A stretch of 64,000 nucleotides of DNA from Neoarius graeffei (GCF_027579695.1 NC_083587.1:56249738-56313737); one strand, 5' to 3'; numbered from the stretch's first letter, positions 1-10,917 are shown. Numbers and translations: made by a program. Notes: generated by a model from the letters alone, not told the origin.

Positions 1-1100
1 AAAACTAGCTGAGCTATTTGTGGTGTATCTGTGCTTAAGGCTTTGGGTTACAGTTCAGAGGGTAATGTGTTCAAATCCCACCACTGCTATGGTTTGGTCC
101 TTGAGCAAGACCCTTCACCATTGTTACTTGCAGAAGCTGTTTGGATCTCTATAGTATAATGTGTTAGAGGATGGATGCTTTTTAAGTGCTACATACTAAA
201 GCACTTAGCGACCCTGCTCTGTGTTTGCGTGTTCTACCACTTCATTGCTGAGCTATTATTGCTCCAAGATGCTTCCATTTCACAATAATAACTCTTACAT
301 TTGACCAGGGCAGAAATTTCCAGAACTAACTTGTGGCAAAGGTGACATTCTGTGTCACAACATTTAAGGTCACTGAGTTCTTCATGCCAGTGTATGCCTA
401 TGGTTTGTCTATTGCATGGCTGTATTTTGATTTTATTTACTTGAACATGAGTTCACCTGAACTCAACAATTCGGAAGGGTGCCCACATACCTTTGGCCAT
501 TTTGTGTATCTGTACTTTACAATGCAGCGACATTACCATATATTTGTTAAAAGCCTGTACACAGTTTATACACTAAGTTCTGCATTTGGGGATATTTTCA
601 GTGTTAATGAATGACTGATGATTCAGACTAGCCTGTGAATAATAAAGTTTTCCAGGTCAGGACAATGAATTGCTCCAGTGGGTTGTAAATTATTGATAGC
701 TAGTATACACTAGGCAGACACTGTATTTGTGCAATGTGTTGTGATCATTGTATTTATCCAAACATGTTGTGAATAGAGGAAACTGTACACATAAAACCAG
801 TACTTGCTGTTTATACATAACCAAAGATCCATTCCTTACTGATATATACCTGTATGTACACACAGTACAACGAATGGGAAATTTCTTATACAGTGTTAAA
901 CTGATATCCTTTGTGGAAAGGCTGAGGGAATGCCTTACATATAGTCATCAAGTTTTCTTTAATAAAGCATCATCAACAACAACAATAAACATAATTGCTA
1001 ACACAAAACATAGCATAATCATGTAGTGATTGCCCATGAACCTTATTTCCTCTGAATGGTGCTCTTCACTATGGGGTGCCAAGTGTCACCGGGCCCATTT
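1..1100. other. AT-rich intergenic stretch with a possible SINE relic
   Basis: No convincing gene. Reading frames are short, low-complexity and without domains. Around 60-120 there is a box-B-like gtgttcaaatccca followed by ccttgagcaagacccttcacc. That wording is shared with the tail of tRNA-derived SINEs elsewhere in this window, for example near 11040, so an old SINE fragment is likely. The rest shows nothing I recognise. Confidence 0.4.
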
Positions 1101-1306
1101 CGTGGACGAAATGCATTTCGTCCATCACAGAATGCATTTCGTCATCACAAAATGCATTTCGTCCATCACAGAATGCATTTCGTCATCACAAAATGCATTT
1201 CGTCCATCACAGAATGCATTTCGTCGGACAAAATGCATTTCTTCCATCACGAAATGCATTTCGTCCATCACAGAATGCATTTCGTCATCACGAAATGCAT
1301 TTCGTG
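1101..1306. repeat. Minisatellite of ATGCAT palindromes, about 20.5-bp period
   Basis: Ten ATGCAT cores lie at 1111, 1132, 1152, 1173, 1193, 1214, 1233, 1254, 1275 and 1295, so spacing is 19-21 bp and mostly alternates 20 and 21. The unit reads roughly aatgcatttcgtc(c)atcaca. Several units contain cgaaatgcatttcg, a perfect 14-bp palindrome. The array opens frames in several registers, but these encode only repeats and are not genes. The mean period is close to two DNA helical turns. Confidence 0.92.
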
Positions 1307-1482
1307 AGGGCTTGCGTTGGTCCTAGGGTTTGGTCATACAGCTGTTTGGAATTGGGTAGTCTACCCGAGTGCTGTATGTCCCGTACAATTGAAACTCTCA
1401 GGCGAGTGGGGGAGGGGATTCCACTCCGAGGCTGCGCATAGTGTGTTAGTGTGAACATGTAGCCTATGGGAAATGAATAGTG

Positions 1483-1560
1483 TATGTTGCCATCCTTGTA
1501 GCCAGTCAGAGTATGTGGCAGGGGATAAAAACTCTGACTGGCTACAAGGACGGCAACATA
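1483..1560. repeat. 30-bp inverted repeat at the left edge of a LINE fragment
   Basis: Arms 1483-1512 and 1531-1560 are reverse complements with one mismatch in 30 positions, separated by 18 bp. The right arm is the first recognisable LINE sequence (frame encoding TLTGYKDGN). The left arm is an inverted copy of it, perhaps made when the LINE was inserted or truncated. The transcript could fold into a strong hairpin. Confidence 0.85.
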
Positions 1561-3975
1561 CTCACAAACCCCACGGACCGTACTCTGCCAGACACACTGA
1601 ACCGCTTCTTTTCTCGCTTCGAATGACAAAACAGGGAGGCCAACATCCACCCAGCACTAACAGGGAAGGATGACCCCTTACAGCTGCATCAACACCAGGT
1701 CAGATCCACCCTGCGGAGAGCCAATGCGAGGAAAGCAGCTGGTCCAGATGGAGTCACTGGCAGGATCCTCAGATACTGCGCAGACCAGCTAGCAGAGGTA
1801 TTTGCAACCATCTTCAACCTATTACTACAACAGTCCACAATCCCCACTTGCTTGAAACCAGCTACCATTATCCCAATACCGAAGAACAGTATAGTGAAGT
1901 GCCTCAGTGATGATCGCCCAGTTGCCCGAACCCCCAACATCACTAAATATTTCGAGAGACTCATCCTCTCTCACATTAAAACGGCCATCCCTGCTGACCT
2001 TGACGAACATCAGTACGCTTATAGAGCGAACAGGTCGACAGAGGATGCAATTATCACAGCTCTCCACACAGTTCTCACACACTTGGATCAGCAAAACACC
2101 TACGTGAGAATGCTGTTTGTGGATTTTAGCTCTGCCTTTAATACAGTTATTCCCCACAGGCTAGTTCAAAAACTGAGTGACATGGGCTTAGACAGTTCAC
2201 TGTGCACTTGGATATTGGATTTCCAAAGTAACAGACCACAGAATGCCAGGATTGGACTTTACACATCATTGTAGGGATGGACTGCCATGCCGTATCCATA
2301 GTAAATTCCCTTTCACTGTACAGTATTGAAAACACCAATCCCTGTACTCAATGCCATGTTCTATCTCCTTGTTGCCCATCCCCCTTCAGGAGAGGCCTAG
2401 CATAAGGCTTGCACATTCCATTCGCATTCCATACACACACTTGCACACACCCTTACACTCACACCTACTCATACACACACTCTCACACAGAAGCGCATAA
2501 ACACATGATTTCCCGCTCACATTTTAACATCCACTCGCCCCTACACTGTAACACTTGCATATAGCTTATTACTTCTGATCACCATTAGTGCCTTAGTTAT
2601 CATCATATACACTACTCATTTTTATTTGTATACATTGTATCACCGTTTATATTGAATTATTCCTTGGCTGCTATTGTTGCTACATCTGATCAGTATTAGT
2701 TTGCTAATTCATGCCAGCTATTTCAATAAATGGTATCTTTGGAATAAACGGTGTCCTGTTTATTGCTACAACATTCACTGAGTGCCAACCCCTGCCAAAC
2801 AAGTATTCTAATTGCCTTCACCCATTTGGTTGTTATATGAATGTTATAGATCTAGAGTAAACATATTACATTAGAGCTACAATACTCAATAAACTATAGC
2901 AACATCACCACAAAGTTATTCCATTGATTTTAATAGTTTAGCTATAAACTATTAGACACTTGAATTAATGGTTAATGAATTTATGAGACTGATCCCTTTT
3001 TACGTGACTGATTTGATAAGCCCATTGCATCTACATGTTCCACTGTTATCTTGAACACAGGCACACCACAAGGGTGTGTCTTCAGCCCCCTTCTCTACTC
3101 CCTCTTCACCCATGACTGTTTCCCCAACCATACCCGTAACACCATTGTCAAATTTGCTGACGATACCACCATAGTGGGAAGGATAACTAACAACAATGAG
3201 TCAGCTGACAGGGAGGATGTTCAGCACTTGACAAAATGGTTGTTCAGACAATAACCGGGACTTAAACACTTCAAAAACTAAGGAAATGATAGTGGACTTT
3301 AGGAGATCGGGCACACTGAACACTCTGCCCTCTGCGTACATGGTGAGGAGGTGGAGACTTTCAAGTTCCTCAGTGTCCACATCTCAGCTGATCTCACCTG
3401 GACCACAAACATTTCTCACCAGGTGGGGAAAGCCCAACAGAGGCTTTACTTCCTTAGGAAGTTAAAGTAAGCTCGCCTCCCTCGCCACCTGCTGATCAAC
3501 TTTTATCGATCAGTAATAGAGAGCCTCCTGACCTACTGTTGTATGGTGTGGTTTTCCAGCTGCACCGCAGAGGACAGGGAGGACCTGCAGCGGGTGGTGA
3601 GGGCAGCAGAGTGCATAATTAACACACCACTACCTCCCCTCAAAGACATTTACGCTGACCAACTACAAAAGAAGGCCAGCTGTATTTTAAAGGACCACAC
3701 TCACCCTGGACATCATCTGTTCTCCCTACTGCTCTCTGGAAGGAGATGCAGACTCATCAGAGCTGCATCAAACAGACTAAAAAACAGTTTCTCCCCTCAA
3801 GCTGTCAGATGTGCAATCCCACCTCCCCTGCCGCAACTCCACCAGTGAGGGGCAACAAACACCCTTCCCCAAGGAAAATGCCTATTTATTGCTTTCATAT
3901 CTATTTATTGTTTCTTTCTGTGTTGTTTTGTTCTTATGTGCCTTTTTAAAAAAAATTAGTTCTATCTTATCTAGT
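1531..3975 (+). pseudogene. Broken CR1/L2/Rex1-group LINE reverse transcriptase, split in two
   Basis: Part one (1531-2274) encodes the linker and first half of a LINE reverse transcriptase. Recognisable pieces are RKAAGPDGV, the IFNL..Q..IPTCLKPATIIPIPK block, QYAYRANRSTEDAI and the catalytic-aspartate motif LFVDFSSAFNTVIP. Part two (3049-3848) resumes with TGTPQGCVFSPLLY, the catalytic FADD motif, and the C-terminal block ending SGRRCRLIRAASNRLKNSFS. Between them lie about 775 bp of unrelated sequence. Frameshifts near 1630 and 3250-3500 and several stops make it non-functional. The endonuclease domain is missing, so the copy is 5'-truncated. It resembles the much better preserved element at 14255-17870. 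Assignment to L2 rather than Rex1 is uncertain. Confidence 0.85.
2275..3048. other. Unidentified interruption inside the LINE
   Basis: AT-rich sequence lies between the two halves of the reverse transcriptase. It has a cacaca-rich patch at 2430-2490. Neither terminal inverted repeats nor a target duplication were found, so its origin is unknown. It could be an old insertion or a recombination product between two LINE copies. Confidence 0.45.
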
Positions 3976-4100
3976 GTGTTGGATTAGCAATAATCCCATG
4001 TTGTGGAAACGTTGTCTTGGGCCCCTCTGGGGTGTCACCAATCCATGTGCAAAGTACACATACTGTATGTGCATCCAGCTGTGTCGATTTGCACAGGTGA

Positions 4101-4132
4101 ACAGACAGACAGACAGGCAGACAGACAGACAG
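4101..4132. repeat. (ACAG)n microsatellite
   Basis: About eight acag/gaca units with one variant unit. It is a simple tetranucleotide repeat. Confidence 0.9.
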
Positions 4133-4346
4133 CCTTCCTTCTTTTAGTAGTATAGATGTACATTACTAGTATAATTATTAAGTTTAGGTTTATTATTACT
4201 TATATTGCACATGTTTCATACAAATATGTTCACATGTGCATTACAATAATTAAATATGCATACAACAATAACATTTAACCCCAAAATTGCTTAAAAGGAA
4301 AACCTAGAACATGACCAAAAATTATTAAAAACATGATAATAACATA

Positions 4347-4703
4347 CAGTGTCTTGCAAAAGTAATCATCCCCCTTGGTGTTTGTCCTGTTTTGTCGCAT
4401 TACATGCTGGAATTAAAATGGATTTTTGGACGGTTAGCACCATTTGATTTCCACAACACGCCTACGGTACCACTTTAAAGCTGCAAATTGTTGTTTTATT
4501 GTGACACAAACAAGAATTAAGATGCACAATAAAAAACAATAATAAAACAACAATGTGCATCTTTAAAGTGGTAGGCATGTTCTGTAAATCAAATGATGCT
4601 AACCCCCCCCACCCCAAAAAAAAAAAATCAGTTTCAATTCTAGCTCATAATGCGACAAAACAGGATGAACACCAAGGGGGATGAATACTTTTGCAAGATG
4701 CTG
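4347..4703. mobile_element. MITE derived from a Tc1-like transposon
   Basis: The element is flanked by TA at 4345-4346 and 4704-4705. It begins cagtgtcttgcaaaagta, ends with the inverted equivalent (ttgcaagatgctg), and consists of little more than two long terminal inverted repeats of about 170 bp. The same termini bound the larger Tc1 copies at 19944-21531 and 56010-57467. This is therefore an internally deleted derivative with no transposase, mobilised in trans by that family. Confidence 0.9.
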
Positions 4704-4742
4704 TAAATTGATAAAACCATCTAAATATAAATATTAATAATG

Positions 4743-4784
4743 AAAAGCCTCTTTAAAAAGATAAGTCTTTTTAAAGAGGCTTTT
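4743..4784. repeat. Perfect 19-bp hairpin
   Basis: Arms 4743-4761 and 4766-4784 are exact reverse complements around a 4-nt loop (taag). The right arm sequence is partly repeated immediately downstream (4792-4830, ctttttaaagaggctttt). No T-tract or gene context suggests a terminator. It looks like the core of a small fold-back repeat. Confidence 0.8.
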
Positions 4785-5235
4785 AAGTAAGCTCTTTTTA
4801 AAGAGGCTTTTAAGAGGCTTATAAGTAATTTCTTAATATCTACAGTTATATAATATTAAAAATATTACACTTATTATTTTTTTTATTTAAATGTGTCTCT
4901 TATGTATATCTGACTGTCCCCCAATCCACATCTGGCTCATCAAGACAGTCTTGTTTGGTTTAGTTTCAAATCCTGGATTTCTTTTTATCCAGAAATGGAT
5001 AATAATTGGCTAACTCTATCTAGTGACCAAGAAAACGTTAGTAATGCTATCATACACTGACAGAAGTGGACTCATACAAGCTCTTGGAAATATGACCCAA
5101 ACATCTTCCGTGTCTCAACCAGACACAATAATACATGGACTGATATGGGAAAACATTCCATGATAGACGATTAATACATGAAAGCATTCAGGCAGTGTAT
5201 ACCAACCTTTTCCTACTCTGTTATTGCATAGCTCA

Positions 5236-5735
5236 AATTTATGTATTATTTAAATAATATTGGCTGATGTTGAGTGGTATATCAGATATATTCCATTCAG
5301 CTAGCATGATACTGAACGAGTTGAAGATGAGTAGCTAAATGGGATATATCTGATATACCACGATAAAAAGCCATTATTATTATTATTATTATTATAATAC
5401 ATTCCTTTCGGGTGTTCAATGCGTCTTTCTCTTTCAAAATTCTCTCAAATTCTTCCATATTTAATGAAGTAAACCTGGCGTCCATGTTTATTTACAAATT
5501 ATCAGTCGCTCTCTAGCGCAGAAGTTTTACATCTCTGACGTTTGATGTCATGTTGTCTTGACAACCATGCAATATCATAAACCATATTCAATGCTCATTC
5601 TCCATTGGGTAGAGTGATGTAATACACGTAGGATAAGCGATATGCTAACAATATTGCATGCTATCAAACCAAATGAATGAAACCCACTAGAAGGGAACAG
5701 AACGCATGTTTTTATTCCATCAAAAAAAGTGTCTT
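5236..5735 (-). mobile_element. Crypton-like (KIAA1958-type) non-autonomous repeat, copy A
   Basis: On the - strand an ATG at 5485 opens MDARFTSLNMEEFERILKEK, then decays within 30 residues. This N-terminus looks like the start of fish KIAA1958-like proteins, which derive from Crypton tyrosine recombinases. Upstream of that ATG lies a promoter-like segment (5490-5735) also present in copies B, C, D and E. The other end is an imperfect palindrome around tatatcagatatattcc. No recombinase domain remains. Family naming rests on the N-terminal wording alone. Confidence 0.6.
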
Positions 5736-5739
5736 GTAT

Positions 5740-6440
5740 GTATAATATTTAAATAATATTGGCCGGTGTTGAGTGGTTTATCAGATATATTCCATTCAGC
5801 TAACATGATACTGAATGAGTCGAAGACAAGTAGCTGAATGAAATATCTGATATACCACAAAAGAAAGCCAGCCAATGTTGTTATTATTACAATACATAGA
5901 CATTCCTTTTGGGTGTTTAACACATCTTTCTCTTTCAAAATTCTCTCCAAATCTTCCGTATTTAACAAAGCAAACCTGGCAGCCATGTTTGTTTACAAAT
6001 TGTCACAGTCGCTCGCTAGAGTGGAAGTTTTATGTCTCCGATGTGTCTCTTTTCCAGTTTTTCGATGTCCGTTGGTATGTTTTTTTCTTGTAAATATGCG
6101 TGAAGAATATCTAATGAAGTTTTGGTAGCCTTTCAGGTGTTCAACGTGTCTTTCTCTTTCCTGGCGAACCAAGAAATGCTTCTCCGCATACGCAGCAGAA
6201 AAGTTTTTCATTGAATATTCGCATCAGCTCTGACGTGTGACATCATGTTGTCTTGACAGCCAAGCAATATCGTAAACCATATTCAACGCTCATTCTCCAT
6301 TGGGTAGAGTGACGTAATATATGTAGGATAAGTGATATGCTAACAATATTGCATGCTATCCAACCAAATGAATGAAACCCCTCTAGAAGGGAATAGAACA
6401 CGTTTTTATTCCATCAAAAAAATGTCCTCTATGTATAATA
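5740..6440 (-). mobile_element. Crypton-like non-autonomous repeat, copy B
   Basis: Same repeat family as copy A. On the - strand an ATG at 5986 opens MAARFALLNTEDLERILKEK and continues about 10 residues before diverging. The palindromic segment spans about 5770-5870 and the upstream promoter-like segment about 6230-6430. A second short block at 6125-6211 (- strand) contains ERERHVEHLKGYQNF, matched in copy E by ERERRLEHLK. This points to extra coding remnants of the parent element. Confidence 0.6.
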
Positions 6441-6635
6441 ATTGTTTTTATTTTATAATAAGGCTGGAACAATCTGTTAAGACACTCATGACTAATGACT
6501 TGCCTTCACAAGATTTTGCAGTGCAGGAAAATGACCTTGCCATGCCATCAAACACTCCAATCAGTAACTTCCTCCTAGCAATTATAGTACCTATCTAAAA
6601 TCAAGTCAAGTCAAGTTTGTTTGTATAGCACTTGT

Positions 6636-6954
6636 TTGTTTCCTCTCTGGGGGTGAGGAGGGGTAACAGGAGGACAGAGGACGGGAAGGAGCAGCAGTAG
6701 CCTAGCCTGACAAAAAGCAATACTGGACGATGTGCAATATAATGTGCAATACCTCTCCTGCTGGACTTTTTTTTACCTCCCATATCTTATTCTTTTTTAT
6801 ATTTGTATATGTAAATACTTAATTTAATTAAATTTATCTAGAAGTTTTCTCTATTTTCTATTCTCTGTTTATCCTGTAATAATGCTGCTGGAATTTTAAT
6901 TTCCCTGAGGGAACCCTCCCAAAGGGATCAGTAAAGTTCTATCTAATCTAATCT
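6636..6954 (+). mobile_element. LINE 3' end nested in another repeat
   Basis: This is a 5'-truncated LINE 3' untranslated region ending aaagttctatctaatctaatctaa, the short tandem tail typical of CR1/L2/Rex1-group elements. It interrupts a reverse-oriented repeat. The final aacttgacttga-type end of that repeat lies at 6598-6635 and the rest at 6955-7411, as the uninterrupted version at 22130-22215 shows. Confidence 0.75.
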
Positions 6955-7411
6955 AACAATAGACATTGTCCCAAAGCAGCTTTACAGAATTTGAATGACT
7001 TAATTTGACCCGCTGTAAGGGCTCTAATGCCGGAGTTGGGGGATCCAGACTTTCCCCTACATAAACTACACTGTTCTCGTTCTCACTGGCCTTCTCTAAA
7101 GCCTGGATACGCGCTTCTAAAACTGCAATCTTCTCCGTCAGAGAGCTAACGAATCTGCACTTTTCACAAATAAAGCGGTCACTAGAGATGGAGGTAGAAT
7201 GACTAAACATCCTGCACTCAGCATACTGAATAAGCTGAAGGTGTGCTATGTTGAAAAGATTCACATAGATCGAAGATCTGTTGAGATTAAAGCAGATCCG
7301 ATGTGGATGGCCTCTGCTTGTGGTCTTTACGCAGGAGGAGAAAAAAGAAAGCTTCTGGTCTTGCCATTCTTCTGAAAGAAAAAAAATGGAAAAAGGAACG
7401 CGAAAGTACAA
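6955..7411 (-). pseudogene. LINE-type ORF1 remnant: C-x-x-C finger plus coiled coil
   Basis: The - strand frame contains FICEKC, then a heptad-like run EKIAVLEARIQALEKASENE, then VGESLDPPTP. This finger-plus-coiled-coil layout is typical of ORF1 proteins of fish retroelements. It runs directly into the repeat 3' end that encodes SNSVK.L.DNVYC, seen again at 22130-22190. No start or full domain is preserved. A hAT or Gypsy origin cannot be excluded. Confidence 0.5.
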
Positions 7412-8040
7412 TAAAAAATGAAGAGGATACTGGAAAATTATTTGTAGAAAAAATTAAAAAAAAGATTAATGATTAACGCCAACACTTGTGGAAAAAAGAC
7501 TCGTCGCAAACAACTCGGAAACCAGGAAGTGCGTAGCACAGAATGCCATATCTAAATCTGGTAAGACCAAGTCGACAAGTCTGCAGCGAGACACAGGATT
7601 CCCATGTGGGTGTTAAAGGAATATAATGAGGTGTTAGCACCTGTACTGATGCACCTCTTTAACTGATATTGTACGCTGGATGCTTTCCTATCCAGTGGAA
7701 AGACTGAGTAGTAGTATCAAAGTAAACTCCACAGTTCCCTTAGGATTTCTGATGGATATCCTTGCTGAGCAGTACAGACAATATAAATGTATGAAGCAAT
7801 TATTAAAAAAAAAAAAGCCCTCCTTGCCTGAGGAAATTGGATCAGCTGGCTTTGTCTGTCTCTGCCACTACAAATGAATTACTTGAACCTTACTTGAACC
7901 GTTACTATTGTTTATGGAACAATAAGTAATTTATACAACCACTGAGTCACACCAAAATAATCAATCATCCTTTTGTTTTCAGGGATTTTAAATTATAAAG
8001 ATGAAGTTTTATTGATGTTGGTTCTTCTTAGTATTGTGAT
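7412..8040. other. No recognisable gene
   Basis: Contains A-tracts and short frames only. I see no domain, RNA gene or terminal repeat. Confidence 0.4.
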
Positions 8041-8600
8041 ATTTAAGAGTTATTCCACAAAATCAAGTCATACATGAGCTGATACACACCTCGTCGACTA
8101 TAACCCACGTACGACGAGATTGAGTAGAATAACTATTTTCTTCTATCCACATTCACTGGATTTTGAGAAACAGAGTCTCATCTCATCTCATTATCTCTAG
8201 CCGCTTTATCCTGTTCTACAGGGTCGCAAGCAAGCTGGAGCCTATCCCAGCTGACTACGTCCGAGAGGCGGGGTACACCCTGGACAAGTCGCCAGGTCAT
8301 CACAGGGCTGACACATAGACACAGACAACCATTCACACTCACATTCACACCTACGGTCAATTTAGAGTCACCAGTTAACCTAACCTGCATGTCTTTGGAC
8401 TGTGGGGGAAACTGGAGTACCCGGAGGAAACCCACGCGGACACAGAGAGAACATGCAAACTCCGCACAGAAAGGCCCTCGCCGGTGACAGCGCTAACCAC
8501 TACACCACCCCGCCCCGAGAAACAGAGTGTTTTTAAAATATTTTTTGCAAATTCAATAAATAAAATCTTTATACAAAACATCTAACAAAATGTTGCCAGG
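8041..8600. mobile_element. Repeat related to the 58410-59835 family, split by a V-SINE
   Basis: Sequence 8045-8176 (gttattccacaaaatcaagt through tatccacattcactggattt) and 8517-8590 (aaattcaataaataaaatc) matches the left end of the element at 58412-58620 nearly word for word. The two parts are separated exactly by the V-SINE at 8177-8516, so the SINE is the younger insertion. Confidence 0.75.
8177..8516 (-). mobile_element. V-SINE, with 12-bp target duplication
   Basis: Reverse-oriented tRNA-derived SINE of the V-SINE (DANA/Mermaid-like) superfamily. The conserved core (tgggtttcctccgggtgctc on its own strand) and the 3' end made of gagat/gatga units are present. Target duplications gagaaacagagt lie at 8165-8176 and 8517-8528, proving retroposition. 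The tRNA-like head is partly degraded (box B region shortened). Confidence 0.93.
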
Positions 8601-8797
8601 TCATCGCAGGACTGAAACATGCAGATAAACATGTCTTTGGACTGTGGGGGAAACCAGAGCCCCTGGAGGAAACCCAAGCAGACATGGGGAGAACATGCAA
8701 ACTCTACACAGAAAGGCCCTCATCAGCCACTGGGCTCAAACCCAGAACCTTCTTGCTGCGAGGCGACAGTGCTAACCACTACACTACTGTACTGCCC
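8594..8797 (-). mobile_element. V-SINE fragment
   Basis: Reverse-oriented head and central core of a V-SINE with most of the 3' half missing. It starts in the ggtcatc..ggactga segment and jumps to the core. Older and more diverged than its neighbour. Confidence 0.8.
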
Positions 8798-9170
8798 CCC
8801 TGAGCTCAATATGCTCAAAATTCCACACAGTTGACTGCTCTCAGGTACAACAACCCCATTCCCATGGGATGTAACCCCCATTGACACCCCTTCTGAAGAA
8901 AACATGTTTCATCAAAATGAGGAAATTTGCAAAATTTGACAAATACAGGTCCCTTCAAAGTCCTTCAGTGCATCAATGATTGATTTGAACAGTTATGGTC
9001 TAGAAGAATAGAGCTGGTTTCCTGCATCACTCATTCTTGATCCACTGTTATTGCAAGAATCATACACCAGACATCCTCTCTTAGACGATAAAGCTGTCAT
9101 TTCACAATTGACTCTAGTCAGGACTTCCACCTCACAAATTTCCACACAATGGCATGTGACTAAGAAAGAA
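8798..9170. other. No recognisable gene
   Basis: Spacer between two SINEs. Short frames only, no domain or repeat termini seen. Confidence 0.4.
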
Positions 9171-9175
9171 AGCAC

Positions 9176-9471
9176 AACTTTATTGTTACACACACACCCA
9201 GAGCAGTGGGCAGCCATGCTAACAGCACCCGGGGAGCAATTGGGAGTTAGGTGCCTCGCTCAAGGGCACCCCAGCCCAAGGCCGTCCCATATTAACCTAA
9301 CCGCATGTCTTTGAACTGTGGGGGAAACCGGAGCACCCAGAGGAAACCCACACTGACATGGGGAGAACATGCAAACTCCACACAGAAAGGCCCTTGCCGG
9401 CTGCTAGGCTCAAACCCAGAACCTTTTTGCTGTGAGCCAACCGTGCTAACCACTACACCACCGTGCCGCCC
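9176..9471 (-). mobile_element. V-SINE, second 3'-tail subfamily
   Basis: Reverse-oriented SINE with the same tRNA-like head and V core as the others but a different 3' tail. Read on its own strand the tail runs ttgagcgaggcacc, gctgcccactgctctggg and ends near a caataaag-like stretch. This tail is shared with 12046-12416 and 36275/38361 and with the V-core-less SINE at 10918, so SINE modules have been exchanged. Confidence 0.85.
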
Positions 9472-10236
9472 GACTAACGTATCTCACTCCGTGTCCTGGG
9501 CAGTCCACCTAAAATGCCGAAAACATTGCTGTCTAGGTAAGTTTTTTTTTTCTCCATGTTTTGATTAAGTTTTTGGATGGTTACATGTATAGCAAAATGG
9601 AATTAAACTGATTCAATTCATATTGTTGTCATGTTCCGTACAGATGGCAGCATACAAAGTTTTTAAATTGTTTAAATGCTCCAATAAAGAATTGGCCAAC
9701 AGAACAAGAAATTTAGTCAACAGAACAATCAGCGATGACTTCCACACTGATATCAGCTGACTGAAAAAAATCATCACAGTGCTCTGGTTTGTCAAAGTCA
9801 ATGCGTGACTTTCGATAATCAGAGACTGACCTGCATGACACTGATAATGAAAGGTGATAATTATTTACAACATTGTTTTTGCAATAGTAGGTTAGGTTAT
9901 AAATGTAGAGGTACAGTAATTGGAAAGAAAGCTTTAAAAGTAATTTTCTCCATTTTTACTTGGGGAGTAAGCAGATCTAATGGGGGCAGCCATGGTCTTG
10001 AAGTGATTAACCAGGAAATTTTGAAATTATGGGGTTATGAAATGTCATAATTATATATTAATACAAGATTTGATGTTCTAGATGAAAAGAATTAAGCGGA
10101 CTTTTGCTTTTAAAAAAAACCAAAACGTTAAAGTTGTAACATCAGTCCGTTGGGCCATTTCCCCAGGTGTGGCCATACTGGATTAGCCAGATACATGGAA
10201 GGATGTATTAGGAGATGAAAATGAGGGTGGTGCTGC

Positions 10237-10443
10237 GTGACGCAGGATTCCACATGTCTTCTTCATTCCATCCTGGATCCAAGATGTTTGTCCGAATGGC
10301 TTCATCAAGTAAAACGAGGAAACTTTACTCCTGGAAAAAGCAGCAAATTGTGCAGTGAGCATTTTACAGAAGATTGTGGATTTGTGGAGGACTCACATAA
10401 AAAAAAAATCACTGGGAAGAAACGAGACACAAGGCAGAAATGA
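10237..10443 (+). pseudogene. THAP zinc-finger remnant
   Basis: The frame contains EWLHQVKRGNFTPGKSSKLC followed by SEHFTEDCGF. That is the second half of a THAP (C2CH) DNA-binding domain: W before the basic stretch, NFTP, and C-S-E-H-F supplying zinc ligands. The first zinc-binding cysteines and a start methionine are not in this frame, and it stops soon after in a basic tail. THAP domains occur in P-element-like transposases and in host THAP proteins; a transposon relic is more likely here. No intact neighbour supports function. Confidence 0.7.
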
Positions 10444-10917
10444 CTACTGAAGCCAGAAGCGATCCCGACTTTGTTTCACCACAAAACACCGACACTGGTA
10501 GCACGATAGCGTACCGTGTCATGCATCAATTGAATGGAAGATAAGCAGGTAAACTTTTTAAAAAAAACAGACAATGAACTAGCCACTAATTAATTGTGAT
10601 TCCTTTTCTAGTACTGCATTGCCGTAATTTTTGTGGAGAAATGCAAACAAATTGACCGAGAAGTCACACTATACCATAATATTATACTATATTCTAGTAT
10701 AGCATGCACTTGTACACCTCCAAAAATGACATCACGCACGATGGACTTATGGCGGCCTCCATGATAAAAAAAAAAATAGTCCCATCTATTTTCATCACTT
10801 TAGCGGTTATATCGTTAAGAACAAATTCAACATGTAGGTGTTTTTTTAATATCAAGGACAGACATAAAGACCGACTTTTAGCTCAATTTCTTTATTTGCG
10901 AGATATTTCCTTTAAGG

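Noticed and set aside
1030-1441. Several overlapping frames full of HFVHHRMHFV/QNAFRPS repeats
   Set aside because: They are translations of the ATGCAT minisatellite in different registers, with no sequence outside the array.
4743-4784. Rho-independent terminator
   Set aside because: The hairpin is followed by more hairpin-like repeats, has no upstream gene, and lies in a eukaryotic genome.
9424-9470. tRNA-like heads of the V-SINEs as tRNA genes
   Set aside because: The anticodon arms do not pair and a V core follows directly. Only 11920-11990 has a full cloverleaf.
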